Shown here: positions 12,247 through 23,174 of the stretch, piece by piece
Position numbering within the stretch: position 1 is the first letter of the stretch
Layout of the letters: each line of letters starts with the position of its first letter
Assembly: GCA_003971905.1 (NCBI GenBank)
Contig: RSEE01000171.1
Span: 1 to 55,478, forward strand
Direction of reading: 5' to 3'
Length of the DNA: 55,478 nucleotides
DNA from: Moniliella sp. 'wahieum'
Taxonomy: Eukaryota > Basidiomycota > Moniliellomycetes > Moniliellales > Moniliellaceae
Made by a program: the position numbers and the translations under genes
Notes under the pieces: generated by a model
Databases searched by the model: none
Told to the model about the DNA's origin: nothing
The model's input: the letters and a program-made list of their open reading frames with translations, nothing else

Positions 12247-13435
12247 AGGGGTACGGCTTCTCTGTCCTGTCCTCCTCCTACCCTACCCCTATTCGATTGT
12301 TTTTTTCGCATTGAACCATTATCTGTCTTCTCGCATGGACTGCAGTGGGCGGCACATGTCCTGTTCTCGTCCTGTTCTCTGGTCCACAAAGAATCCGCTT
12401 CCTCCCTCCCCTTTCCCCCGCCTCATTTCCCTTCAATCCACACGCTTTCCTTCATGTCCTCGTAGCATTGTCCGACCTGGTTCGGCCTGTTGGGAAAGGT
12501 GGGCGGCGCGACACAGGTACCACAGGGTAGTCCCACTGACACGAGCTGGGGCTCGCATGGCGCGGGTCCTTTGGTTCCTTTCCTTCCCTCGTCTCAGCAT
12601 GTGACATGTGAGTGAAGCCAAGACCGGAACGGTGGGCGTACACCGTTGTCCATGTGAGGTCACGCCCAGCGCCCATTCTTCCTTCTCCTTGGGCAACCAG
12701 GATCGCTTGGGGTTGCCGTCGCATCCGCAGCTTCCGTAGCGGCAACAGCAACCGATTCTCACCACGTACACTGGCTCCTCCCACCCGCGCAGCTGGGTGA
12801 GAGCTGGGTGAGAGCAGGGCGGTCGATGGCGATCATCTACCTGGTCGTCAATATGGTGTCTGCACGACCCCGCCTTCCTACCATCGCTGATCGCAGGCAC
12901 ACGTACTATGGCCTGATATGGGCCAAGAGCGGCAGCTGCGGGGTCGGGGTCTACGGTGAAATGAATGTGGAACAGAACACCCTGCGTTACAACGACGTTG
13001 ACGGTACCAGCACCTTTCCTGACCAAGACTCGACGCTCAGCAGACAACAATGCACAAGGAACCCAAGAAACCGAGAGAAGAGGCCAATTAAGATACGTAT
13101 ACCCGTAGTATGAGAAGCGAGATGCGCGATATACAAAGCCCAACAGTTCCAGTTCAATGGGAAACCAAAAAAAACACAAGAGACAGAGACACCAACAAGA
13201 AATGACATGGCATAGTGTACAAGAAAGAATGCAGAGACGGGGACGTGGAAAGCACAGCCAAAGCCAAAGCCAAAGCCAAATTCGAACGCCGGTGCGAACA
13301 GGCGTGCAAAAGCAAAAGGAGTGCGGTTGGGGGAGGCGCGAAAAGTCCCGTGGGTGTATATTAGGGAGAGACGGGGCCAATGCGCATCCGGGAAAGGGGT
13401 GCTAGATAAGCAATAGCGCAAGGGGAAGAACCCAG

Positions 13436-13468
13436 TTCAGAGGTCAGGGTTCAGAGTTCAGAGTTCAG
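13436..13468. repeat. TTCAG heptad array (7-bp period, 5 units)
   Basis: Cores TTCAG, GTCAG, TTCAG, TTCAG and TTCAG start at 13436, 13443, 13450, 13457 and 13464. Spacers are AG, GG, AG and AG. Confidence 0.88.
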
Positions 13469-13585
13469 TACCCCAACCGGCCGTCGGGGGCAAAGCCCAA
13501 TGCAGAGTAGGCCAGACGAGGTTTCGCTTCGCATGTCCATTCAGGTCCAGTGGCAAAGGAGGCAGTAGGTCCATGTACAGGACCA

Positions 13586-13720
13586 CGCAGTGCATAAACC
13601 AGGGTTTTTTCGGGCCAAGTCCATCTTGGCGCGCAGGATCACCCCTAACCTAACCAGCACTCGCAGTGCGTAAACGAAGGTTTTTTCGGGCCAAGTCCAT
13701 CTTGGCGCGCTGGATAACCC
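13586..13720. repeat. pair of 59-bp direct repeats, 76 bp apart
   Basis: The segments 13586-13644 and 13662-13720 share CGCAGTGC, then TAAAC, then GGTTTTTTCGGGCCAAGTCC and ATCTTGGCGCGC, with only a few substitutions. A CCTAACCTAACC tract lies in the spacer. On the minus strand both halves lie in one open frame and encode similar peptides, but I see no other sign of coding. Confidence 0.85.
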
Positions 13721-15046
13721 GCAACCGTTCAACAGGGGAGGGGGGTACAGTCGCATAGTACCCCGATTCGACAACTGGTTTTTTAACGCTTTTTTTCGTG
13801 ACCGGAAAAGGCCAGGGCAAACCCAGCAAACCCCCAAATTCAAATCATCGTCTTGACGATTCTTCACGACCACCCACCCAAACCACCACCACGCACGGCA
13901 ACCGCCTACTAGCCACCTTTCGTTTCGGTTCGGCAGTCGGACAAAACATATGCCGCACGTAGCGTAGCACCTGGGCACCCATCACCATTTCTTGCTCATG
14001 CTAAAGCGAGCCAGCACTCCCGCTGCTCCCCTTGCGCACGCCGTACGTTCCAAAGTTCATGTACCGAGACAAGTGTTGTCCCAGCCAATGTGTTCAAACC
14101 TTGCCCGTCTTGCTTAATCGTCCCAACCAAACGCAGGTTGTGGCCCCACGCGAGGGACGGGACGAGGGGTGAGTTGTCTTGCCCGTGGGAGCGCCGACAG
14201 GAGGGGCGGACAAAGTACCCAACTCCTCACCCCGTACCCGCGTGGAACCACCACCTGGCCCCGACCGCCTTGACAAGAGCCGGTGCCCGCTCTTGTCCTG
14301 GCCGTGGGAGGGGTGCATGTGCATCGACGGGTGTCGTGCTCCACGCATGCAGCCCCGTGGGCGCCACGGCCAGGAGACAAACGCGTGGAGAGGGGCGCCT
14401 GGGCTGGGCAGTGGGTGGGGGAAAGAGGGAGGAAGGCAAGTGCTGGACGGGTGTTTTATACCCCGTCCGCCCAGTGCCCACCGGCCACTGGCCAACCACC
14501 AGGCCACGCAAGCGGGTGGGCAGCAGGCACCCACTAATCAGCCCACACTGCCTGCACAGTGCCTGTACCCACAGCACTAGGGTTGTGGGCACGTCCACCC
14601 ACCTTATGTAATTGTGCACCCACCCCGCGGAGATTAACTCTACGTGCGAGACAAAATTCTAGTTGGTTCAGTCGGTCCGCAATGGCAGCAAGTGTCCTAC
14701 CGGTGGATCTTGCTTGACTGAGGCTCTTCCTCTCTGGTCTCGGCCTGCTCGCCCCATCCACCCCCACTTGCGCCACGGCCCCTGCTAACAGTGCCTCCCC
14801 ACCTCCTTTCCAACACATACATCCCGCGTGTGTGTGTTTGCACGCAAGAAGCCCCCCAACGATCAGTGCCAGGCCGGCTTTGCTATCCTCTGCCACACAC
14901 GTCTCTTTCTCCTCACTAGTCACTTGCTCTCCACAACCAACAAACGCCTGCGTGCGGTCCAGTGTGCCATTCATTGCATCCGCACCCTGAGCATCGGGCG
15001 GGGATTCCCATAGAATATGCCGCGTAGTACGAACAGCACCTTTACT

Positions 15047-16348
15047 TTACTTCTTGGCCTCGGCCGCAGCCGCCCGGGCCGCGCGCTTGTCCAACTTCTT
15101 AAACACATACTCGTACTCTGCCACGCCCGTCACACGCACCTTGTTCTGGGTCAAGGCGAGTGCGGCGTGCTCGAGCCAAGCAGGGTCCTTCATCATCCCG
15201 CGCCCAACAAAGATCAGTTGAGCTTGCTTCTTCTCCAACACTTGTTCTGCCACGTCGCCCGGGAACGCGCCGCCTTCCAACAAGCCCACGCTGCCCACGA
15301 CGAGTTTGTCCGCCTTGCCCGTTTCGGCGAGCTTCTTGCTTGCCGCCTCGGCCAAGTACGCCTGGTAGCCCGGGCCAGAAGCAAAGGAGTAAACGGGCAA
15401 CTTTTGGCGCGGGGTGTTACCGCCAGCTGACACGTCCATTACGTCTACCCCTGCATCCGCGAGGATCGGCGCGAGCGCCGCGGAATCTTCTGATGTCCAG
15501 GACGCTTCGTCCAGCTCCTCGGCATAGTCTGTACCGTTAACGCGGACCCAGACGCTCTTGGTCGGGTACTTGGTCCGGATCTCCGTGACAATCTCCAACA
15601 GGAGCCGAATACGGTTTTCGTAGCTGCCGCCGTACTGGTCGGTACGCTTGTTGCTCAAGGGAGAAAGGAAGGAGGAGAGAAGGTACCCATGAGCCGAGTG
15701 GACTTCAATAAAGTCGTATCCCGCTGCGAACGCGCGGTCAGCTGCGTCGAGCCAAGCTTGCTTCACCTCTGCCACACCTTGCAGCGACAGCGGCTTGGGC
15801 TGAATCCAGTCGGGTGCATAGGCCACATCGGAAGGGCCTACCACATTATCTTCCCACCCGCCTTCGGCGTTGGTAGGGTACACACTGTTGGACGTGGGCC
15901 CTGCCCAGGTAGGTGCCCAGCAGCTGGCTTTCCGACCGGCATGGGCCAACTGCACACCGACCGTGACAGAAGGCGAAAGTTGCTTGAGCGTGCGGACCAA
16001 ACTCGCATGACCCTCCACATGCTCGTCCTTCCACAGGCCTAGATCTTGCGGCGAAATGCGGCCGCGGGCCTCGACAGCAGTCGCCTCGACCACGATAGCG
16101 CCCACACCATGCACGGCAAAGGACCCGAGGTGGACCAGCTGCCACGGCGAGACAAAGCCGTCGGAACCAGAGTACATGCACAGCGGGGCGACGACGCTAC
16201 GGTTGCGCAGGGTCAAGCCCGAGTGCGGAAGCTGGATCGGACGCAGGAGCAACGGCGCTTGCTCCGGCTGCTCCTGCACCGTGCCGGGCACAGGATGGCC
16301 GGCGTACGACAGGCCAAAGTCAGAGTTCTTGATGGCGATCGAGGACAT
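15047..16348 (-). CDS. NADH:flavin oxidoreductase, OYE family, YqjM-like
   Basis: FMN-dependent ene-reductase of the Old Yellow Enzyme family, 433 residues, single exon. The start at 16348 (MSSIAIKNSDF) is preferred over an in-frame ATG 66 codons upstream because the extra stretch is Pro/His/Arg-rich low complexity. Motifs of the YqjM-type (thermophilic-like) subgroup: PLCMYSGSDG near residue 57, with the redox-tuning Cys and Tyr; GVQLAHAGRKAS near 140; the substrate-binding HSAHGYLLSSFLSPLSN with TDQYGGSYENR; a phosphate-binding VVGSVG region; and FVGRGMMKDPAW before the C-terminal helix. Probably reduces activated C=C bonds with NAD(P)H in the cytosol; the physiological substrate is unknown. 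The frame is intact. Two GTCAC heptad arrays lie 310-470 bp upstream. Confidence 0.93.
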   Translation of the reverse strand: MSSIAIKNSDFGLSYAGHPVPGTVQEQPEQAPLLLRPIQLPHSGLTLRNRSVVAPLCMYSGSDGFVSPWQLVHLGSFAVHGVGAIVVEATAVEARGRISPQDLGLWKDEHVEGHASLVRTLKQLSPSVTVGVQLAHAGRKASCWAPTWAGPTSNSVYPTNAEGGWEDNVVGPSDVAYAPDWIQPKPLSLQGVAEVKQAWLDAADRAFAAGYDFIEVHSAHGYLLSSFLSPLSNKRTDQYGGSYENRIRLLLEIVTEIRTKYPTKSVWVRVNGTDYAEELDEASWTSEDSAALAPILADAGVDVMDVSAGGNTPRQKLPVYSFASGPGYQAYLAEAASKKLAETGKADKLVVGSVGLLEGGAFPGDVAEQVLEKKQAQLIFVGRGMMKDPAWLEHAALALTQNKVRVTGVAEYEYVFKKLDKRAARAAAAEAKK

Positions 16349-16660
16349 GAGGTGGAGGTGCACTAGGGGCGGTAGTTGGAAGGGAGGAGGAGCGGGGAAG
16401 CAGGCAGGTGGGATGGGCGTATGAACGTTCGAATGCTGAGCAAAGAGGAACGTGGACCTTAAGTACCGCCGGGAGCGGTTGTGGCTGGCAGGGGGATGAG
16501 TTCGGCGGTTCGGCGGTTGGCGGATGTAAGCGCGGCCTACAATCAATCCTAGCGCACAATTCAGCCATTACGCCATTGCGAACGACGCCCCCTCCCGGCG
16601 GCTCACGCGCCCACGGGCGAAAGACGGGCGTTGGCGGGGTGTCGGTGAGGTCATCGACGA

Positions 16661-16682
16661 TGTCACCTGTCACATGTCACAC
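16661..16682. repeat. GTCAC heptad array
   Basis: GTCAC cores start at 16662, 16669 and 16676 with spacers CT and AT, exactly seven bases apart. Overlapping CACATG and CACCTG E-box-like hexamers are created. Lies about 320 bp upstream of the OYE-like start. Confidence 0.9.
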
Positions 16683-16795
16683 ACCATCATACATCACTTC
16701 GATTTCAAGCTTGACTTGAAGCTTCAGCTTCAGCCCAGCATGATGTCGGAGCCAGCTGTAGGCATGTCAGCAACCACCTCGTGTGCTGCGTACAC

Positions 16796-16816
16796 GTCAC
16801 ATGTCACATGTCACAC
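16796..16816. repeat. GTCAC heptad array
   Basis: GTCAC cores start at 16796, 16803 and 16810, spacers AT and AT. Second array upstream of the OYE-like gene. Confidence 0.9.
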
Positions 16817-17705
16817 CCAGTGTATTCGGTTTGAGGCCAACGGTGTTAGCAGTTTGCCCTGCACTCCACCCTCTGATCTCGAAGAGGCTGGTTGGCGAAC
16901 ACAATGGCTATATACTCCACGGAGTTTAGCAGCAGCAAATCCATTTCCCCTGCTATGACATGTGACTGCGCCGCCTGGGCCTATCGCCGCGCGGTTGTTA
17001 CATGGTACTAATACTCAGGACGGTGCGGAGGTGTTGAACTTGAAAGGGGAGAAATGAGATGTGAGCACGTTCAATTGAACGTCGAGGTCGCCTGCATGCC
17101 GTGCTTAGGGTGCTCTGAGGCCTCACAGTCTTCCTGTCACACTCGGGGCTAAGCCGGGGGGGCCAGAGTCGAAACGAGAGTCGAGACGGGCTAGTCCAAG
17201 GGATACAGCAATCGTCTTCTGCCTGCCTCGCCAAGGTGGGACGGTAGGTCCTGAACCTCAGGACGCAGACCTGAATCGAGCGGGCTGGAAGCAGGGGCAG
17301 GGGTGAGTATCTTAATGAGTGAAATGAGATGCGTGAAATGTCTCTGCGCCGAGGCCGTGGCGCGCATTCTACAGTTGAGAGTAAGTCAGCCTTGTGCTGC
17401 AAACCTGGACATCGCACACGAGTGGTGAGTATGTCCAAAATGTATCCTGAACCGCTATCTGGCTGGGTGCAGTGTTGCCTCTCGGGGTAGTGCGGCGGGC
17501 AAGGGGGGGGTGGCGAAAACGAGACGCATGGCGTGCAGCCGCCAAGCAATTCCAACGATGAACGATGAATGATCCACGATGGACGTTGAACGATAGGTCG
17601 AGTTGTGCGACAAGATCGGTGGGGGGGGGGCGATCGATTGGGGGTAAATTGGATCTCTGTTTGAGAGACCAAAGGAGAACTATGTACCTTGGCTATACAA
17701 GAACG

Positions 17706-18411
17706 TCAAGCTTCAAGTTCAGAGGGCAGGGCAGGGCGCAGCAGGACAGGGCAGGGGGGAGAAGAGATGTGCATGGTCATATTACTTTTTAGCCTTTTTG
17801 AGGAGAACAAAGCCTCCGTCCTAGCCTTTTGGATTTCCCTTGCCAAACGGGAAGCTTCACCAGTAGCTTCAGCAAAGATTTCCGCGTCGCGCTGTGCCTC
17901 GAGACGAGCACGTTGATGGTCCTGCTCGATCTTCTCGATCAAACTCGAAGCTTCCTTCAGACGGCCGGCCAACTTAAGTCGGTCCGCACGCAGCTGCGTC
18001 CGCTCATTCCGCACACGCATGGCTACTCGTAACTGTTCCTGCTCCAACGCCGTCATGTCCATCTTGAGTTGTCGCCGGTGCGCTTCCCGCTCCGCGGCGG
18101 TACCGACAAAGTCGTAGAACCGGAAATACTTGCGCGCCGATAACGGGCGGCACTGTACCGCCTGGATCCGGTCACCAATCTGCAGCTCGTTGAGCTCGTC
18201 GTGCACGAGAAACTTTTTGGTGACCGTGTGTTGCTGTGAGGGAAGGAGGGAGGGGTGAGCATGCCAGACGTGCAACGGAACCAAGGGGAGGAGGGAGGGG
18301 CAGACGGACCTTGGCGTAGAGGTGGTGGAGCATGGTGCGCTCGACGGTCAGGGTGACCGTCTTGTCCATGAAGCCTGCGCGGGTGACGAAGCCTTCGAGG
18401 ATCTGGGGCAT
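17706..18411 (-). CDS. mitochondrial small-subunit ribosomal protein uS17m, two exons
   Basis: Mitochondrial homologue of bacterial ribosomal protein S17, an OB-fold rRNA-binding protein of the mitoribosome small subunit. Exon 1 18411-18310 (34 codons), intron 18309-18234 (76 nt, GT-AG), exon 2 18233-17706. Family features: GFVTRAGFMDKTVTLTVER, then HHLYAK joined to QHTVTKKFLVHDE, and the conserved GDRIQAVQCRPLSARKYFRF (loop plus Pro-Leu-Ser). The C-terminal half is a long charged helix (about residues 90-175), common in fungal mitochondrial versions. The last 25 residues in this frame look unnatural. A second frame in the same place ends GGFVLLKKAKK with a stop near 17785, a more typical basic end, so a one-base error near 17810-17835 is possible. 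Divergently transcribed from the Rrn5-like gene. Confidence 0.85.
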
Positions 18412-18655
18412 GCTGGGCAGAGCGGCTGAGGCGGGCCGATGGTCGTCCCGCCCAGCCGGGCGGCTGCGGCGGCCGCCTGCAAGAAGGTGGGCGCCGCCGG
18501 GCGGAATGATCGACTAGTGTATCAGTCCCAGCCCACGCCCATTCCGCTGTAGGTTGTTTAATTATTAGACAGCGCAACCCAGTGCAAAGAAAGTACCAGT
18601 AGCAGCACAAAGTGTCTCCTCCTCCTCTTCCTCCTCCTTCTCCTCCTCGCCGGCG
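18412..18655. promoter_or_regulatory. divergent promoter between uS17m and Rrn5-like genes
   Basis: The two start codons are 244 bp apart on opposite strands, so both promoters must lie here or overlap the genes. The right end is a CTCCTC-rich pyrimidine tract (18614-18650), a likely leader of the Rrn5-like transcript. No clear TATA box is visible. Confidence 0.6.
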
Positions 18656-21600
18656 ATGTGCGCGGCGCAAAGGCGGCGCAGCGCGTCTCCCGTGGCATCG
18701 CCGCTCCCACCCTTACCACCACCACCACCACCACCACCACCACCACCACCACCACCACCACAACCACATCCTCCTCCTCCCCCCCCTTCGCTCCCTCCGG
18801 CCCGCGCCAGCGCCGTGCGGCACGCCGCGCTCCTCGCCGAGCACATCGAGCAGACGCGCTTGCGGCTACGTCCTGTCCCGCGCCGTGTCTCCCTGGGCAC
18901 AACCCCCGCGTCCTCTGATCGGCCACCGCCCGTGTCGGGACGCTGGACGCGGCTGGAAAAGGATCTGCTCTACCCGGCGCTCGCGCGGCACTCTAAGCAC
19001 CGCCCCGACCTCGTAGCCCAGGACATCAATGTCGCCCTCGCTGCGTACCGGCGGGACGGCCACCCGCCTGCCCTCCGGTCAGCAGGAAAGACCGAGGTCC
19101 AAGTGGTGATGTACGTTGCGCGTTTGGAGGCTGGCAAAACCGCTTGGTCCAATGACTTGCTCGCTACCGAGCCGGCCTACACCCACTTTCTTTCCCACTC
19201 CAGCACACAGCAACGTACTTCCACTTCCATCGCGCCTGATCAGGCTGAGGAGCTGCAACAGGCGTTTGGAAGGTTGCGCGCACGCGCACGTACTTCTCAA
19301 TGGGGCGGGTTCCGGTTCCATCTGGATGCCGAGGGCGCGTCGTCGCTCGTGCTTGGTCTGGATGCCCATCCGGCCGCGAGAGAGGTGAGTGACGAGTTGG
19401 TCAACTTGGAGGAACGAGCGGCCAGGTTGCTGAACCAGCTCGATACCACCTTGGCGGAAAAAGCTACGTTGCAAGCACTCTTGATGAGCACGCTTCAACA
19501 TGCTGCGTCTGAGGCCAATGTCGCTTCCTCCCCGGCCCCCTTTGGCGCACCCGAGATTGCTTCAGCGGCATTTGTGCCTTCGGTCCCGGTGGACGAGGCA
19601 TTAGATAACATGGCTGTCTTGGTCCACCGTCTGCTCTCGCCCTTGGCACAGGACTACCCCATCTACCCTGCCCAAGGCGGGTTTCCTGCCGTCGTCAAAT
19701 CCGTCCTGGTAAGTGGCGTGGACATGGTCCGCACCGTAGTGCAACTTTGTGTCCCTGCGCACATTGCTCCGGCCGAAGTCAATGCGTATCGCAACGCTCG
19801 TCCAGCCCTTCAGTGGCCCTCGCCGTACGAACAAGTGGACCAGGCTCATGCGATGGCCCGATGGGTCATCCTCGCCTTCCTCAGTAAAGGTTACCTCTTC
19901 CCGTTTGACTTGGACGAGCGGCAAATCCTCCCTTTTCTCACCGAGCTCGAAACGAATACGGCAGCAAGCGACGTGCCTTTATTTCAGAAGTTGGTCCCTG
20001 GGGTCTTGGTGCCCGATTGGACCCTTGTGACGCACAACGAGGCCACCAGCGCGGTTCAACGACAATTCCAAGGCGCTAGCTTACGTGCCGACCTGGCCCT
20101 GGTCGCAGGCGTAGTGACCTCCTCTGGCTTCCCAGAACTCTGGGCGGCCCAACGCGTCCAACAAGACTACGATGACAACCTCCCTCCGGAGCAAGTGGAG
20201 CCAAGGGCGGACGCAGAGGCGGACCAGAGGCCAGACTGGCAGGGTAGGTATCCCCTTCCTCTCCCGACCTTTCGTCCTCCCCCTGTTCCGCGGAGGAAAC
20301 TGGCTTATACATTCGCCCCGACGGCCATACGTTACGTTTCTCCCTTGCGGTACTTGAGGCGCAGGCCGATCCAGTCCGCCAACCAACCGGACGGGCGGAA
20401 CGGGACCAGATCTGAGGAAGAGAATCTCGAGGCCGAGGCCGAGGCCGAGGCATACCGACCTGCCTTCCCCAAGGAGAAACCGAGGTGGCTCTCATCTTCC
20501 GGCGGACTGGCCACGTTCCCCTGGGGCGATACGTACGCTGCGCTCTGTCGTACTCGTGAGCGATCCCACCTTCTGCAGCCGCAACAGGGTCCCTTTGCAC
20601 CCTGCCTCGGCACTGTAGTACCCTCCTCCCACGTCGCCCAGCGCCTGCTGCCCATACTGCACTTGCCCACTTTGGCCCGTCTCCTGCGCTCGCACGACGG
20701 CGCAAATCATCTGGGCTGGGACAGCCTGGTGGAAATCGGTTCGGCACTCGAGGCGTTCCTCCACACTGTCTTGCGCGAATGCGTGGCGCAGTACCGCCAC
20801 GTCAAGTCTCCCCCCGACGAACAGCTCGTTCCCGTCCCCCAGGCCGAGCAGCAGCCTGCAAACCGCGGTGCCAGTCCGGGTGGTTATGAGGTAGGTACGG
20901 TCCAGGCTCCTGCTTCGTCCCCCAACCGTTCAGCCAGTTCGCACGCCGACCTTGCGGACCAAGTGGACGATCAGGTGCCAGTGAGGGATCAGGATCGGGC
21001 GTCCCCGTCGTCCAACCTGGACGTTAGACCGGGGCGACACCATGAAGAACAAGAGCAAGAGCAAGAGCATCTACAAGAACAAAAGCAAGACCAACAACAA
21101 GAGCAAGAGCAAGAACAAGAGCAAGAGCAAGAACAAGGGCCAGACCAAGAAGGAGAAGAAGGGACCCAGTCTCCTGACCCATCGCACCCGCCACGAGAAG
21201 GACAAATCCCCTCCCCCCGTGGCGACGGTCCGTCCGACGAAGCCGCAGTGCCTGAACCTGGGCCAGGGGGGGACGCCCCCACGCCCCCACCCAAACCCAG
21301 CATGATGATCACGGAAGAACTGATGATTGGTGCGCTGGCGCGCTTGGCACCGGACCTTCTGGTACGTCCAACTGACCTGCCGCAAGCGCGAGGGGAACCC
21401 CCGTCCGCCGAACCAACCCAACCGTCAGCGCAACCGTCAGTCCACCTGCGAGTGCCACAACCACCGCGAGCGCGACAGCTCACCGCACGCACCCGCCTCG
21501 CCCAGATGAGGGGCGAGTACGATCCTCCCACCCTCTGGTGCGGCAAGGGCGAGCCAGCGGGCTTACTGGGCATAACTCCTGGTAGTCTTCGGTCCCGCCC

Positions 21601-22608
21601 AGCCGGGGTGGACGCGCAGCAGCGACAACTCTGGACTACGAGGCCGGACTGGGATGGGGAAAGTCACTTTGGCTCCCTGCTGATCGGAAGCGCAGACGGG
21701 AGCTTGAGCAGCGTACGGACGTGGTGGAGGTTGCTGTGGATGGAGGTGGTGGAGTGGATGGAGTGGACGGAGTGGACGAAGTGGGGGGAGTAGGTCCCAA
21801 TTCGAAACGTCGACGGGCTGCTCGTATGTCCGAGAGTAGGTTTCCTTCACTTTCCTTGTTCTATCCTTCTACGGCGGCAGGGGACGCGGCGATTCAGCAG
21901 ATGGGCCTGGCTGAGTGGTCTGCACCGGAGCAGGAGCAGGAGCAGGTGCAGGTGCATGAGAACGAGGAGGACCGTGGAGCATCTGCCACTTCCCCCCGCT
22001 TAGGCTTGTCCCCAGCGCCCAGTGAATCGAGCTTGTCGGATGCGGAGATCGAGACTGAGGGCGAGGAGGAGGAGGAGGAGGAGGAGCGTGACATGTTGGA
22101 GGATGCTTCGGGTGCGCAAGAGGACCAACTTTCCACGGATGGGGAGCTGACCGATGCGCCTCTGGACGATGTGGACGAGGACGTGGTGATGGCCGAAGCA
22201 GGAACGTCGGAGGAGGAAGTGCCAGTGCCAGTGCCTGGCTCGCAGTCCGAAGCGAGTGAGCCAGGTGCTGCGTCCGAGCCCGAGCCGGAGTGCGAGTCGG
22301 ACACCTCGATCTTCTCGGACGACGAGGCGATGCCGCACTCGCTCGCGCACCTCTTCAAGGCGCGGGGGAGGGACATTCCGCGCGTCCCGGGCGAGAAGGA
22401 CAAGCGGGTGGCGACCCTGTGCTTTGATTGGCCTGCGGCGCCGCCGGAGGGAGGCGAGGTGGGCGAGGGGCGGCGGGGATCGGTGCGGCTGTGGCCGCCG
22501 GTGCAGGAGTGGTACGACGACCCGATGGAGCATGCGCGCGTCGACGCGCACGACGGCGAGGTGGATGCGTCGTTCGAGAAGGAGCTCTGGGCGCTGTATC
22601 GCTCCTGA
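18656..22608 (+). CDS. SANT/Myb-domain protein, RRN5-like Pol I upstream activation factor (tentative)
   Basis: Large nuclear-type protein. ATG at 18656 is followed by a long polyproline run (encoded by CCACCA repeats). Near residues 93-160 comes a SANT-like block GRWTRLEKDLLYPALARHS, then KHRPDLVAQDI and KTEVQVVMYVARLEAG. This matches the pattern of fungal Rrn5-type proteins, the SANT subunit of the RNA polymerase I upstream activation factor. Then a possible coiled coil (LEERAARLLNQLDTTLAEK) and a central alpha-rich region. A Gln/Glu heptad-like tract encoded by GAGCAA repeats lies near 21040-21140, and an acidic Ser-rich C-terminus ends FEKELWALYRS. The frame changes between about 21583 and 21720: the new frame reads TLDYEAGLGWG, then KSLWLPADRKRRRELEQ, and runs to 22608. 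A very short intron starting near 21582 or a base error could explain this; I cannot decide. The Rrn5 name is family inference. Confidence 0.6.
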
Positions 22609-22914
22609 TTGCGTATTGTTTTCTTTATCTTCTGCTGGTCTGAGCTACATCATAGTACACCTGCCCCCACAACACGCGCGCATGTCAGCGCCATTATAAC
22701 CCATGCATCACACCTGGCGCTGTTCTGTCCGACCCTCTCTATGGTATCTTCTCTTGGGATCGATGCATCGCTTCTTCTCTCTTTCTCTTTCTCTTCCTCC
22801 TGTAGGCCTCGCGTCCTTTGTTACACCGAATGTGCTTGCCGAGCGAGCGAACGACCGCAGCTCTTCCACCCGGAGCGCCTGAGAGTGAGGTTGTCACACC
22901 TGTCACCTGGCCTG

Positions 22915-22942
22915 TGACATGTCACACGTCACGCGTCACATG
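22915..22942. repeat. GTCAC heptad array upstream of TPT transporter
   Basis: GTCAC cores start at 22921, 22928 and 22935 with spacers AC and GC, then AT. An inverted core (GTGAC) lies just before at 22914. Two further GTCAC words at 22893 and 22902 are out of phase. The array ends 233 bp before the transporter ATG. Confidence 0.88.
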
Positions 22943-23174
22943 CCACCCCGCTGTTGCACCGATGCTGACCCACGCCGGGGCAGGGCGCCAGTGCCGCGCC
23001 AGGCTCGCACCCCGCCGGTGTTCCACGTGCCCCACGCCCACACTGCCCCCCTGCGCCCGCCGACAATACGCGCGCGGTAGGGTTGGGTGCGCCGCCACGT
23101 CGATCCTCCCATCGACCAGCGCGCCAACCCACCACCACCGCCTGCTGCCCAACGCCCCCATCAGCATCGCTCCC

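Larger units (their letters stand above)
12101..15046. other. gene-poor region between AIFM2-like and OYE-like genes
   Basis: Nearly 3 kb without a supported gene. A 315-codon minus-strand frame (12433-13380) has Trp/Leu/Cys-rich low-complexity translation, no recognisable domain and no shared start context, so I do not call it. Structured elements are listed separately: GGTAC heptads (12191-12246), TTCAG heptads (13436-13468), and a 59-bp direct repeat pair (13586-13720). A CCAAAG hexamer run lies near 13257-13280. Confidence 0.5.
16349..17705. other. upstream region of OYE-like gene and 3' flank of uS17m
   Basis: No gene supported. A 224-codon minus-strand frame (16998-17672) is Pro/Arg/Ser-rich without domain character. 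The region holds two GTCAC arrays (listed) and a TTCAAGCTT/CTTGAAGCT-rich patch at 16700-16740, which also shows a loose 7-bp rhythm. Confidence 0.5.

Noticed and set aside
12433..13380. 315-codon minus-strand open frame
   Set aside because: Composition is Trp/Cys/Leu-rich low complexity from CCAAAG repeats, no domain, no start context; likely a chance frame in GC-rich DNA.
16998..17672. 224-codon minus-strand open frame
   Set aside because: Pro/Arg/Ser-rich with no recognisable pattern and no supporting splice or start signals.
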